A stretch of DNA of 64,000 nucleotides from Cliona cf. orientalis (lineage: Eukaryota; Porifera; Demospongiae; Clionaida; Clionaidae), in assembly GCA_963930775.1 (NCBI GenBank), contig OZ005699.1:3927501-3991500 (forward strand), given 5' to 3'. The position numbers and the translations under genes were made by a program. Position 1 is the stretch's first letter; each line of letters opens with the position of its first letter. Positions 22,901-34,900 of the stretch are shown here, in pieces. The notes beneath the pieces were generated by a model that was given only the letters and a program-made list of their open reading frames with translations, had not been told where the DNA came from and did no database searches.

Positions 22901-25900
22901 GTCGATCGTTGGTGCTGCTACTGTTAGAAACAAAGAAATGGTGGAAATTGTTCACTATGATCAATTCTTGAAGCTATTCTAGGCATGAAAAGTAGCTTCT
23001 TTATGCCATCACTATCTTGGATTTGCCCCCCCCCCCCATCTCTGAATGTGGGAGGGGGGGCGAGTGCCCCCCATTCCGCCGCCTATGTTGGTATTTGTAA
23101 TTAATTAGGACATAATAATTAGACACTGTTCAGGAGGTTTCTACGTGATTTAGAAGACTGAAGGACTCTGCGTAGAATCCCAAGCGAAGCGAGGGTTCTA
23201 CTGAGCCCTGAGGTCTTCTAAATCACATAGAAACCAACTAAACAGTGTCTAACAACTTTAGATCCTAGCAAACAGTGTCCATAGGCTTGTGCTGCCTAGC
23301 AACAATCCTAACCATAGGCAACAATTTTTTACAGGTTTATATGAGCTTTTTACAGGTTTATATGGGAAATAGCTTACTTGCTCCTGACCAATCAGATCAC
23401 AGTATTTATTACAACTACATGGAGTATCTAACCTAGACTGTTATATGACTCAAGGTTCAGGACTGAAATCTTCTCTATCAATTATTTTATGTAGCATTGT
23501 GCTTTACCAATCACCAGAAGAGATAAGGTTGCATTTGATACACTTCTTCCAATTGAGCTGTTAGCCTCACACATATACTGCTGTTGATCACTGGCACGAA
23601 GATTAGAAATGATCAGCGTGCCATTGGTGAGAACCTTAAAGAAAGGGGGAGTAAGTAAGAAGAAGAAAAATGCAGCAGCATGACTAAGGTGAGAAGAGAA
23701 AAAGAAAGAGGAACAGAGAGATAGAGCAGTATCATCCAAATTATTGATGCACAGTGACATTACAGCTGTATGTGAATAATCACCTCAATTCGTGGGTCAG
23801 ATAGTGATGTCACATCAACTGACATAGCATTGAGCCACCTCACTTGAGGGGCGGGGTCTCCATAAGTTTCACAATCAAACAAAGCGATCTCACCAGCTGA
23901 TAGCTCTTGTGAGGTGGGTGTGGCTACCGCTAACGGCATCACTAAATAAAGCAATAAGCAATATCAATGATTCGGAACTTTTAATGTTATTTATATGCCT
24001 GAATTATCATGTAAAAAAAAATTCTGCACTACAAATCGTAAGACTACCTTGTACATTAAGCATAATGGTGGCCGAGTCATTTCCTGCCACATTGGAGGCG
24101 TGGCAGGTGAACTCCCCTTCATCCTGGGCCTCTGTGACTCCTTGCACTATCAGCACTCTGCCATCCAAACTGATCTGGTATTGCCCACCACTCATCAACT
24201 CATTCCCATTCCGGGACGAGGTCTGGACTGGAACCGGGTCACCAGTAGCGTTGCATACCAGGGCGACTGTGTTGCCCTCTATCGTGACCACAGTTGCTGA
24301 GTCAGCAGTTACTGTGGGTGGGACTGTAAAGTTTGAAGTGACATTTCATCAATAAGACATAATTTTTTACTAGTACAATGTATATTATATACATGTACTG
24401 TAATGTACAGAGTACCTTTAATTTTAGTGAATTTAGTGACTGGAAGCAAATTTCTAATTTCACGATAACATGATCCATTAATTTTAATTAGAACCAAGGC
24501 TAATTAAAAATGCAAGTAACATTCTATACTCGCCACTGTAGTTGCTAATCTGATGTGGCTGACCCTCGCCCGCATCCCCAATACCTTTTTTAAACTTTCA
24601 CATTCAAAATCAGTAGACTGCAGCATGAAGTGCCATTATAGATAAGAGTGGGAAATACTGGTATCAATAAGGCCTTAGTATATGAGTAGGTGTTGTGTGT
24701 TTAATATGGTCCATTGCGACTTGATCTTAATATAACGTTGCCTCCATGGAGTAGTTAGAATTTATGACCATGCACCTACTAGTGGCAATAATTTATTTTC
24801 ATGAAGTGTCGGATATTCTTTTTGGACTTATTGTCACATTACTATTCTGATTGATTCATGCCACATAGTATCCTATACCTCTCCTGCACCACACCCTTGA
24901 CCGATTTGACTTAGCAAGCTCTACCTACTCCTCGCCTCGATCGAATGATTACAATCATATTTTGCTCAAGGAATTAAGTCTACATAGTCTCGTTCCCAGA
25001 CCCCACCCCCAAAAGGAGGAAAGGGTCTGGTACACATCGAGCACTTCTTTGGGCACACAGGATGAAGCTTGTCATGTGACTGTCATGACAATGCATCGTT
25101 TTGACACAGCAATGCATCAACCGCTCTCGCGAGCAGTAATAGATGGCTATAGTGGAGTATCACAATGTCATGATAATCATATGTAAGCCACATGGGCCTG
25201 GCGCGACTCTGATTGGCATGATAGGATTCAGAAACGCCACGTCAACTAGCCCAAGAAATCGCTCGATGTGTACCAGACCCTTTCCTACTTTTGGGGTGGG
25301 GTCTGGGGATAAGACTAGTCTATACTGTGAATTAATTATGCATGCAGGTTTGTAGAGAAATGGCCTTTTAGTATTCATTATCATTGCTCAATGTACCACT
25401 ATGTGGAAATTGAGTAACCACGCCCCTCAACATTGAGTGTGACGATATCTGCCACTCGTATCTACAACTGCAAGGGCTCCGCATCAAGGAAACTCTATCA
25501 TTGGTAACTACTCTCCTGATTTTTTGACCGTCAAATCTGTACTACATTCATTCTAGCCATTGCATTTCAGCAGATTTTGTGTACAGGAATGTCTATCCAT
25601 GTCATAATGATTGTTGGCCTACATCTCTGGTAGATATCGAGTGCATTAATTACACACGGTTTTCTCATGAAGGATTATACATTATACAATTGAATGAGAT
25701 ATTACTGTAGTCATTACGTACTCGTGCATTTAATGCCTCACCTGGTATAGTACAGTTCTCTCGTGATACAACTATTAGCGGAGACGACTTCCCCCGAATC
25801 AGATATGAATAACATCCACTCACATAACAAGTCAATCCCGTTACAATTCCTACTTCAGTGATGTTGCTAATAATATACTCCTCTAGATGTTCCGACTCAG

Positions 25901-27626
25901 GATCGGGTATTGTTTTACCAATGCTGGTTCTATTGATGCTGCAGTTGATTCTAGCTGCAGTCTCATGCCGCTATATAAAATCATAATACAGGAACCAGAT
26001 AATGGATAATATGCAGCTATAGCAAATCATGGCATTATAGCTTAGTAACAAAACACACCTCATCACTGCACTCCAATCGAATTTCTCTAAGAGAACGGCT
26101 TGTAATATCACTTGCATCATGTTGTAGGATGCCAAGGTTTTTTGGATATCCAATCCTTATGTTAGATTCAGAGCAGTCCAGTTCAATGTCATCTAATTCG
26201 ACGTTCTGCTGTAAACCTGTATGTGCATGACATGTGTTAGCTAACAGTAGCTAACTATAATATATTAATAATAATAATATTATTAGGCATGTCAGAATCC
26301 CAAAAAATTACCTATAAAAAAGAACTGCACACACATTTAATAAATAATATGGATCATAACTACTCACTACAATGTGCTACAAACACCAAACTGGCTTCAG
26401 CAAAGATAGCACTACACTGCAGTAATCCAATTCAAAGTGTTGGGTTGTAACCACTTGGCATTGCAGGGCTTCATGATCAGGGAAACTCCATAAATACCCA
26501 ACTACTGTGGCACACTTAGTCTAATGGATAACTTCAATTTGCTCTATATATGTTGCTCACTTCTCCAGGGCATTTTAGTGGTAACTCTAGGTGATGATTT
26601 CAAATATTTTAGTAGCTAGTTAGTTTCAACCATGTTTGAAGTATTCAATGAAAAGAGCTCATTAAGCATTTTACTTTGTGTAAAATAACACGTGTACATA
26701 TGAGAAAATGCATTGAAAATAAATTTTTGACTCAAATTACCCCCCTAGCTAGACTATTTCTGTCAAAAAATACCTACATAGAGAGTGTATGTACTTTAAA
26801 CTCTTTATTTCTTCTAAATAACTCAGGGCTCGTCTTACATTTTAAGAATAAATTCCACTTCAGAAAGCAATATTAATATTATATGTGCATAATTATATGC
26901 ATGTACACATGTGTGTACCACTATGAGAGCTTATGTAATATGTGTTTGAGCGAATGTCTAAACCAAAAACTTATGCATGCATGAAGTCAGCTTCTGGAAT
27001 TCTGAGGCAGCGAAGTGTTAGCTACAATAGCAGCCAAACAGGTATGCACACCAATTTTTTTTATTCATAAATCCATGTTAAATTCATCAGCAGAATAAGC
27101 AAAGAGGTACTTACATGCTATATTTCAAATCTGAAGTCAATCAGTAGACTGAGTGTAGTTTTGAGTTACAGGCCTCTAAAGTAATCAATATGTTACATAT
27201 CTCGGCGTGCCCCTAGCTATTGGAATAGCTACTGCATACACAACTGGCAGAAAAATAATTGTGATGTTTATTAGAAATATAAAAACCGATAAAAACAGCC
27301 ATATCTCCGCAACCGCACTCAATGAAATTTTATGACTAAATTGTACCTTGAAGCCTCCTTTTAAATTACTATTATTTGTGGCAAAGAAAGTGTAAGGAAT
27401 AATCCAAAATTTTTGATGTAATAATAAATATGCCTAATAATAATATTATCATGCAACTGTGAATCCTTCTTTATTTAACCTCGAACGTACATGTAGGTGT
27501 CTGAGAAACAGTGGAGCCGCAGATCCCTTGTGAATCCAAACGGAATTCCTGCGCAGCGAAACACTGGATGATAACCAAAAAGTACAAAAGATCAGGAGAA
27601 ATCTGAAGCCGCATAGTCCTGGCCAT
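19921..27626 (-). CDS. Type I receptor with Ig domains and tyrosine-motif tail (9 exons, 760 aa)
   Basis: Exons, 5' to 3': 27626-27491, 26216-26059, 25970-25742, 24323-24048, 23941-23784, 23634-23508, 21476-21341, 21282-21243 and 20943-19921. Phases at all eight junctions agree and the total is exactly 760 codons plus stop. Order: signal peptide (LLYFLVIIQCFAAQ); a cysteine-containing region from exons 2-3 without recognised fold; Ig domain 1 (VALVCNATGDP to GEFTCHASNVAG); Ig domain 2 (ALFDCETYGDP, VRWLN, QQYMCEANSSIG); membrane segment (MIPVSLTLLFIIMLLIVLAVL) with RCKKQQK stop-transfer; and a long acidic, Ser/Thr-rich tail with tyrosine motifs TEYNIP, TNYIVL (ITIM-like), LKYSDQL and GYL. Ig domain 1 lacks the core tryptophan (TSSRNG). 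Role as adhesion or signalling receptor is inferred. Introns hold several transposons. Parts recur, broken, at 43.97-44.87 and 61.3-62.06 kb. Confidence 0.88.
22028..22200. repeat. G/C-tract repeat within receptor intron
   Basis: CATAGGTGGAGGAAGG followed by a long G tract, then CCCCCCCCTTCCAGAGCCACTGAATG. Its ends resemble the CATAGGCG/CAGTGGCG elements. The copy at 62536 has a C tract in place of the G tract, so the internal homopolymer changed strand or the assembly is unreliable here. Confidence 0.45.
22772..23085. mobile_element. CATAGGCGG-ended element in receptor intron
   Basis: Left end CATAGGCGGTGGGTGGAAGG and right end CCATTCCGCCGCCTATG are inverted copies. TGGTA lies on both sides, with one extra T on the right. 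It contains a G tract and a C tract and has no coding frame. It belongs by its ends to the same group as 18487-18823. Confidence 0.6.
23130..23262. repeat. Foldback repeat with GTCTTCTAAATCACATAGAAAC
   Basis: GGTTTCTACGTGATTTAGAAGAC at the left is inverted at the right (GTCTTCTAAATCACATAGAAACC). Related copies are at 30085-30225 and a half copy at 31585-31660, often followed by CTAAACAGTGTCTAACAA. Non-coding. Confidence 0.65.
24986..25316. mobile_element. MITE with AGTCT..TCCCAGACCCCAC ends
   Basis: More than 50 bp of imperfect terminal inverted repeat: TTCCCAGACCCCACCCC, GGGTCTGGTACACATCGAGC at the left mirror GCTCGATGTGTACCAGACCC, GGGGTGGGGTCTGGGGA at the right. It lies in the intron between exons 3 and 4 of the Ig receptor. 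The target duplication is unclear (TAG at both edges). Confidence 0.7.
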
Positions 27627-27646
27627 GATTATCCTGCTTCCAGATA

Positions 27647-27960
27647 CAGTCGAGCCTCCGATAACTTAATCATAACGGACCCTCCGAGAAGAGGATAACC
27701 TCTCTACAACGGATAAGCGTCATGTTACGGATTGGATTTAGCTAGCATGATTGTAGCTATACTACGTAGTACTTACACGCAACCTCCGAGAAGCGGACGC
27801 TTCTCGTTTCCGGACAGCGGACAAAGTCCAGCTCCCAATGTGACTTTCCAATACAAATTCGCTTCTAAATAACGGACATCAGGAAACCACGCCCACATTA
27901 CCAAGCGCACGCAGATGCAAATATACGTACATGCATGATAGCAAGGCCACTGGAATAATG
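27647..27960. mobile_element. Pogo-like repeat just upstream of the Ig receptor start
   Basis: Begins TA-CAGTCGAGCCTCCGATAAC and contains repeated CGGAC motifs (CCTCCGAGAAGCGGACGCTT, CGGACAGCGGAC). A relative starts at 29626. Ends of this form with TA targets resemble pogo/Tigger elements. The first base is 21 bp from the receptor ATG, so the receptor's upstream sequence lies in the repeat. Confidence 0.6.
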
Positions 27961-27971
27961 TTAATGAGTCC

Positions 27972-28190
27972 ATGCACCAACTCCATCTCATCTATATAAG
28001 GTGTGGGTCCATAGAGGTGATACACACATGGTATTTCAAGTCCATAACCAGCTCCTCAACGGAATTAATGGAAGGAGATAGTGATGATGAGTACGACGTT
28101 GATCAACAAGAACCCCTTCTCAGATTGACAATTTACTTTAATACAAGGAAGCTGGCTATAACTGCTTTGGAAGATGTGTGCTATTTTTAA
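27972..28190 (+). pseudogene. Open frame with acidic stretch, possible transposase C-terminal remnant
   Basis: A 72-codon frame starts at an ATG and includes MEGDSDDEYDVDQQEPLL and then RKLAITALEDVCYF. An acidic run followed by an AL..L-type helix resembles the C-terminus of pogo/Tigger-type transposases and sits just inside a pogo-like repeat. The match is short and from memory of family features, so it is weak. Confidence 0.25.
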
Positions 28191-29328
28191 ATTTTTGGTT
28201 ATAAGTTAAAGTGCATGGATATGAAGCCTAACCTGTCAGTTCAATTGCAAATATTGACAAGATTGTTAATGGTACCTTAATCCGGCCCATGGCCCATCCC
28301 TTGCCCACAACGAGCGCCGGGGCGCGGGTGGGGCTAGCCTCATGCTTGGCACGTGCCAAAGCACGAGGCTCTAGCTAGGGTGGGGCAAGGTTGCCTCAAT
28401 ACGAGTCAGACGGTGCTAAAATCCTTGCGTTCTGTAGATCTGTTTGCCCATCTCTGGCGAGGCGCTAGTTAAGATTAGGAGTCTGAAAGTTTAGGTATAT
28501 ACCGGCTTTAGATATCTCCTATGTTTGTGAAGGAGCTGACAAAGGGACTACACTGTACAGGATATGTGCGAATAAGTCCACGGACGCAACATTACGCTCA
28601 CACAGTATGTCCAATTTTTAGCTAGGTTGTCAGTTTGACATGTTCAAAGAGTGGGCCGATTGTCAGCCAATCTGTGAGGAGTAATGAAATTGGGGGCACA
28701 AGTGTGACAGTGGAGTGCGAGCTTTAAGGGAGGTGCACAATTTTTCAAATGGGGTTCATACACTTAGGCAAGACGAAGTATTGCACGGCTTTGTGGCACT
28801 CAGTAGCTAGCAGGTTAGCAATCTGATCACTAGTTGATAAACTGCAAAGGCTGGCCTATGATGCTCAGGCTAGAGGCCGAGAGCGAGATTTTAGAAATTT
28901 GGGAAACCACGCAAGTGCAACCATGACCCGAGTGGGAACCTCACTTCGCTCGGAAATATCTCAAAAATATGCTCCTAATACTGCTCTTTCTAGTGTCCTG
29001 ATAAGTAAAAAATAAAAATAAAATGCCTCCTCCCGCCCCTATTTTTTGGAAAAAGGTAGATGAGAATCAAGTAAATTATTTTATATGGCCTAAGCTTAAA
29101 ATCTGACATTTAATATCATCTGAAAATCAGGAATTTATTCAGATACTTTACATAGCTTTGGAATTTTATACAAAAAATTAACATACCTTTCAAACACCAT
29201 CTGTAGATTACAATACTATTTGTAGACGTTGGAAAACCATCGCGCATTTATTTCGATGTTTTACAAATACTTAAAAATTATATATGAAAAATTTCCAATA
29301 TATTAACAATACATCAAAAATTACTATA
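28191..29328. other. Intergenic upstream of the Ig receptor
   Basis: No gene seen. Around 28336-28370 there is a palindrome of the form GCCTCATGCTTGGCACGTGCCAAAGCACGAGGC. The rest is mixed repeats. Confidence 0.4.
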
Positions 29329-29551
29329 CCGTATCCGATCTAATTAACGCGCCATGAAAAAATAATTACGAGTGCTGGGTGGCGCGCCATTAGAGCCTGA
29401 AAATTATCCTTCGCGACCAGGTGGCGCGCAAAATTTGTACACAAAAGCATAGGGACGCGTGGGTGGGCGCATTTAAATAGAGCGTGAAAGTTGCAGTTCA
29501 GGCCGAGGTGGCGCATCTATTAGAGAGGCGCGTTAATTAGATCAGATACGG
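29329..29551. mobile_element. MITE with CCGTATCCGATCTAATTAACGCGCC ends (223 bp)
   Basis: Left end CCGTATCCGATCTAATTAAC.. and right end ..GTTAATTAGATCAGATACGG are inverted copies of about 25 bp with one change, and TA flanks both. The interior repeats GGTGGCGCGC-type motifs. Non-coding. Confidence 0.8.
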
Positions 29552-29625
29552 TACTTTTTATAGATTAGTTAGAAAAATATTTACTAGATTTCCAATATTT
29601 ATCACATGTGCTCCAAGTGATAATA

Positions 29626-29885
29626 CAGTCGAGCCTCTGATAACGGACCCTCCGAGAAGCGGACAACCTCTCTACAGCGGACAAGTGCCGTGTTACCGAT
29701 TGAATTTAGCATAGTTATAGTACATTAGCAACCTCCGAGAAGCGGACGCTTCTCGATTCCGGACAGCGGACAAGATCCAAGCTCCCAACGTGACTTTTCA
29801 ATGCAAAACTGCCTCTAAATAGCGGACATCCAGAAACCACGCCCTTAAATTAACGATACCACGCCCACCTTTGCCGCAATCTAGG
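29626..29885. mobile_element. Pogo-like repeat, second copy
   Basis: TA-CAGTCGAGCCTCTGATAAC followed by the same CGGAC-rich series as at 27647 and the GAAACCACGCCC end region. About 80-85 percent similar by eye. No transposase. Confidence 0.6.
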
Positions 29886-30084
29886 CGGTCGCGATATTAT
29901 GCCGCATGCGCGATAATAATATTAGCCTTGACGATTTGGAGTAGCCAGTACTTCAGTAACAAAAAAATTCAGCCTGTACTATGTTGATACTGAAAACAGA
30001 ACATACCAACCACTTGATTATCATCTCTACTGCTCTTATCATGCATTTCAGAATAGAGAGAATAAATTTATATCAGTTAGTAGG

Positions 30085-30225
30085 GGTTTCTATGTGATTT
30101 AAAAGACCAAAGAACTCTAGCTACATAGAATCCCGAGCAAAGCGAGGGTTCTATGAGAGCTCTGAGGTCTTCTAAATCACATAGCATGCATAGAAATCAA
30201 CTAAACACTTAAACAGTGTCTAACA
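30085..30225. repeat. Foldback repeat, copy 2
   Basis: GGTTTCTATGTGATTTAAAAGACC at the left and GGTCTTCTAAATCACATAG at the right, with AGCAAAGCGAGGGTTCTA in the middle, match the 23130-23262 copy. Confidence 0.6.
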
Positions 30226-30658
30226 AGTTTAGATCATAATATTATTATAGTTTTGTATTGCTAAGAGCCAGAAGGCAAAACTTGTAGGCAGGTGACTATG
30301 AGGCATAGATACCTGACAGTGTCAGTAGCCAATCAAGTTGCAGTATTTGTTACTGCTATGATCTAGTTTTGTATAGAAAATATCTTTCCTGACACCCCTA
30401 CAACTAAGCCTAACACGTATGTAGCATTTATAAATTTTCATCATGCATGCACACACAAATTAGCAGAAGTTTCAAAATAGCTAGCATGCAGTCATGCACT
30501 GACACTTAACAGTAAATTTGGTGCTTATGCTTCAAGAAAATTTAATACTATATACAATCTCTAGACTAAGTGTATTAAATACTAATTGAAAATTAAAAAG
30601 ATTAATCATGAAATCTTTTAATATTGATACATAATAATTATGGTGATGATCAGAGTCG

Positions 30659-31440
30659 CTAATGGCAAAGCTCATGCTCACACGATGTTATATCGTTGCA
30701 TAACGAACGATGAAGTCGAAAATTGATGTCACTGGCATGATTTATAGAGCAGTTACCTTTTATAATATTGCTGTGAATCCATGTGCAGTAGTTACGAGAA
30801 TCACTGCATGTTTCACTACTGGCTAGAATATTCTTTACAGCATCACGTGTATTGTTAACTGTGTCATACAGTTCCATAAGAGTGAAGAGCTGTTCTAAAT
30901 TTGATTGAGTAATGTTAGACCAGGTGCAATCAATTTCATTGGATTGATCGAGCTGTTTGATAATAATAAGGTGTCATGGATTAGCTATAATTGTTGCTAT
31001 CATTAATTAATTGGCTTACCCAACGGCATGTCTCTTCTGCAACTTTATTCAAGAGTGTATATATCAGTGGATGTTGATCTTCATTATAATCCTTCGCCAT
31101 TCTGATCAGTTGTATCAATGGCTTGATGACTGTAACAGCGACTGATCTCTTTTTAACATCAGGATGAGATGGTTGGACCATACCCTGTATTGTATACATA
31201 ATTACTGGCTAGTAGTATGCAAATAATCATCATCATACAACTAATGCATCTGAATATACTTACATATACATCGCCATTTAAGAAAGCCCTTTGAGCTGTG
31301 AGAGCATCAAGAACCTTAGCATCTTGTCCTTCATGTTCGTAGGTGGTGACATTGCAGTAACTGCGATCAGTTCGACACTTACTCATACAAACATGCACAT
31401 GGAACATTGCAAGTAATAGAACTAAGAGTGACAATGGCAT
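30659..31440 (-). CDS. Secreted helical cysteine protein, copy 3 (3 exons, 211 aa)
   Basis: Diverged member of the 4.1/7.8-kb family. Exons 31440-31264 (59 codons), 31184-31020 (55 codons) and 30952-30659 (97 codons plus TAG), all phase 0, so gene structure is identical to copies 1 and 2. The start at 31440 puts a strong signal peptide first (MPLSLLVLLLAMFHVHVC). Shared landmarks are AKVLDALTAQRAFL at the end of exon 1, two helices in exon 2 closing with KVAEETCRW, and a cysteine-rich exon 3 (IDCTWSN, NYCTWIHS, GNCS, SLCND, TSCEHELC). Overall identity to copies 1 and 2 is low, so conservation of the exon ends and cysteines is informative. A functional, secreted product is likely. Confidence 0.85.
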
Positions 31441-31930
31441 AGTTCCAGCTTCAGAATCTTTATTCTTCCTCCTCAAGTTGAATTGACTGTTTAGCTAAAT
31501 CTGCTTGACTGAATATCCGAATGCCACTGTGCATGCTTTTATACATACACATCTGTAGCTAACGTCATGTAACAGATTGCATGTAAGCCCTGAGGTCTTC
31601 TAAATCACATAGAAACCAACTAAACAGTGTCTAACAACTTTAGCTCCTAGCAACAATGCCCATAGGTTTGACATATAAACTGCTGCCTAGCAACAATCCT
31701 AACCATAATTTTTACGGCTTTATATGTAAAATTTATAGGTTTATTATACAGGTTTATATGGGAAATAGATACCTGCTCCTGACCAATCAGATAACAGTAT
31801 TTGTTACAATTAGGATCTAAATATAAGTTAGACACTGAAGCCAAGGTATCTATAGGATTTAAAATACTGAAGACACTGGTATAAAATCCCGAAGGCGAAG
31901 CCTGAGGGTTAGTGTCTGAAGACTGTAGAT
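31441..31930. repeat. 5' flank of copy 3 and foldback remnants
   Basis: 31585-31660 is a half copy of the GTCTTCTAAATCACATAGAAAC foldback repeat. 31835-31925 has AGACACTGAAGCC ... GTGTCTGAAGAC, inverted at its ends. This unit abuts the satellite array. Confidence 0.5.
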
Positions 31931-34900
31931 CGTGGACTATCCGATGATATCCTTATGGCGTTTCTCTCAGTTCGCTTTCTCTAGCGAGCTCGCGTTCAAG
32001 GCAGGGGGATTTCCCTATTCAGTCGAGCACATGGCAGGTGAAGGTCAACCGGCTCAAGCCGCGCGCCCCAATATTGTACGCGTGTACGGAGCATGCGCAG
32101 TTTGTCAATGTGTCCTAGTTCGAATTTGTGGTGGCGTATTCATGAGGGACTCTGGACGTAGTCTCTAAGTTTTTCATTACGTCCAGAGTCCCAATTCGCA
32201 AAAAAGAATTCGGCCTTGCGATGAGGTAATTATGATGAAATTACGATGAAATGATGATGAAACCTATGATGAAACCTATGATGTAATTGTTTCAAAATGT
32301 TTAGCGCGCATGAAAGGTTGTTGGGACCCAGAATTCGAACCTAGCGTAGAAGAGATCGTGGACTATTCGATGATATCATTATGGCGTTTCTCTCAGTTTG
32401 CTTTCTCTAGTGAGCTCGCTTTCAGGGCAGGGGGATTTCCCTATTCAGTCGAGCACATGGCAGGTGAAGGTCAACCGGCTCAAGCCACGCGCCCCAATAT
32501 TGTACACGTATACGGAGCATGCGCAGTTTGTCGAATTTATGGCGGCGTATTTATGAGGGACTCTGGATGTAGTCTCTAGGTTGTTCATTACGTCCAGAGT
32601 CCCAATTCAAAAAAAAGAATTCGGCTCTCGCTATGACAGTGTTGCCAGGTCTACGGATTTATCCAGAATCTACGGATTTTTGGTTAACAGATGAGGTATA
32701 GTTTACTATGGGAGATAAGAAGAAATGCACACTTTTTCTGTGATTTCTGGATTTTTGGAGGAACCAACCTGGCAACACCGCTATGATGAAATTATGATGA
32801 AATATGATGAAATGATGATGAAACCTATGATGAAACCTATGATGTAATTGCTGCGAAACTGTTTCAAAATGTTTAGCGCACATGAAAGGTTGTTGGGACC
32901 CAGAATTCTAACCTAGCGTAGAAGAGATCGTGGACTATCCGACGATATCATTATGGCGTTTCTCTCAGTTCGCTTTCTCTAGCGAGCTCGCTTTCAGGGC
33001 AGGGGGATTTCCCTATTCAGTCGAGCACATGGTAGCTAGGTGAAGGTCAGCCGGCTCAAGCCGCGCGCCCCAATATTGTACGCATATACAGAGCATGCGC
33101 AGTTTGTCAATGTGTCCTAGTTCGAATTTATGGCGGCGTATTCATGAGGGACTCTGGACGTAGTCTCTAAGTGTTTCATTACGTTCAGAGTCCCAATTCG
33201 AAAAAAAAATTCGGCCTCGCGATGAGTAACTGATGAGTAATGATGAGTAATGATGAGTAATTAATGATGAAATCTATGATGTAATCGCTGTGAATCTGTT
33301 TCAAAATGTTTAGCGCGCATGAATGATTGTTGGGACCCAGAATTCGAACCTAGTGTAGAAGAGATCGTGGACTATCCGATGATATCCTTATGGTGTTTCT
33401 CTTAGTTGGCTTTCTCTAGCGAGCTCGCTTTCAGGGCAGGGGGATTTCCCTATTCAGTCGAGCACATGGCAGGTGAAGGTCAACCGGCTCAAGCCGCGCG
33501 CCCCAATATTGTACGCGTATACGGAGCATGCGCAATGTGTCCTAGTTCGAATTTATGGCGGCGTATTCGTGAGAAGTCTCTAAGTTTTTCATTACGTCCA
33601 GAGTCCCAATTAACAAATCGATTCGGCCACTCGATGAGGTAATGATGATGAAATATGATGAAATGATGATGAAACCTATGATGAAATTGGGGTGAAAACT
33701 GCTTCATAATGTTTAGCGCGCATGACAGGGTGTTGGGACCCAGAATTCGAACGTAGCGTAGAAGAGATTGTGGACTATCGATGAGATATGGCGATTCTCC
33801 CAGTTCGCTTTCTTTGGCGAGCACGCACTCGGGGGGATTTCTCTATTAAGTCTAGCACATGGCAGGTGGAGGTCACGTCCGGGTCAACCGGCTCAAGCCG
33901 CACACCCCAATATTGTACGCGTATACGGAGCATGCGCAGTTAGTCTAGTTCGAATTTATGACGGCGTATTGGTGAGGGACTCTGGACGTAGTCTCCAAGT
34001 TGTTCATTACGTCCAGAGTCCCAATTCGAAAAAAACAATTCGGCTCTCGCTATGATGAAATTATGATGAAATGATGATGAAACCTATGATGAAACCTACG
34101 ATGAAACTTATGATGTAATTGCTGTGAAACTGTTTCAAAATGTTTAGCGCGCATGAAAGGTTGTTAGGACCCAGAATTCGAACCTAGCGTAGAAGAGATC
34201 GTGGACTACCCGATGATATCCTTATGGCATTTCTCTCAGTTCGCTTTCTCTAGCGAGCTCGCTTTCAGGGTAGGGGGATTTCCCTGTTCAGTCGAGCACG
34301 TGGCAGGTAAAGGTCTACCGGCTCAAGCCGCGCGCCCCAATATTGTACACGTATACGGAGCATGCGCATGTGTCCTAGTTCGAATTTGTGGCGGCGTATT
34401 CATGAGGGACTCTGGACATAGTCTCTAAGGTTTTCATTACATCCACAGTCCCAATTAGAAAAAAAGAATTCGGCTCTCGCTATGATGAAATCTATGATGT
34501 AATTGCTGTGAAACTGTTTCAAAATGTTTAGAGCGCATGAAAGGTTGTTAGGACCCAGAATTCGAACCTAGCGTAGAAGACATCGTGGACTATCGATGAG
34601 ATATGGCGATTTTCTCGATTCGCTTTCTTTGGCGAGCTCGCACTCGGGGGGATTTCCCTATTCAGTCGTTCAGTCGAGCACATGGCGGGTGGAGGTCAAC
34701 CGGCTCAAGCCGCGCGCCCCAATATTGTACACGTATACGGAGCATGTGCAGTTTGTCAATGTGTCCTAGTTCGAATTTATGGCGGCGTATTCATGAGGAA
34801 CTCTGGACGTAGTCTCTAAGTTTTTCATTATCACGTCCAGAGTCCCAATTCCAAAAAAACAATTCGGCTCTCGCTATGATGAAATTATGATGAAATATGA

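Noticed and set aside
33190..33290. Hammerhead-ribozyme-like CTGATGAG in satellite unit 4
   Set aside because: The motif comes from the TGATGA-rich spacer. The paired helices and conserved GAAA/cleavage elements are not in place, and other units lack it.
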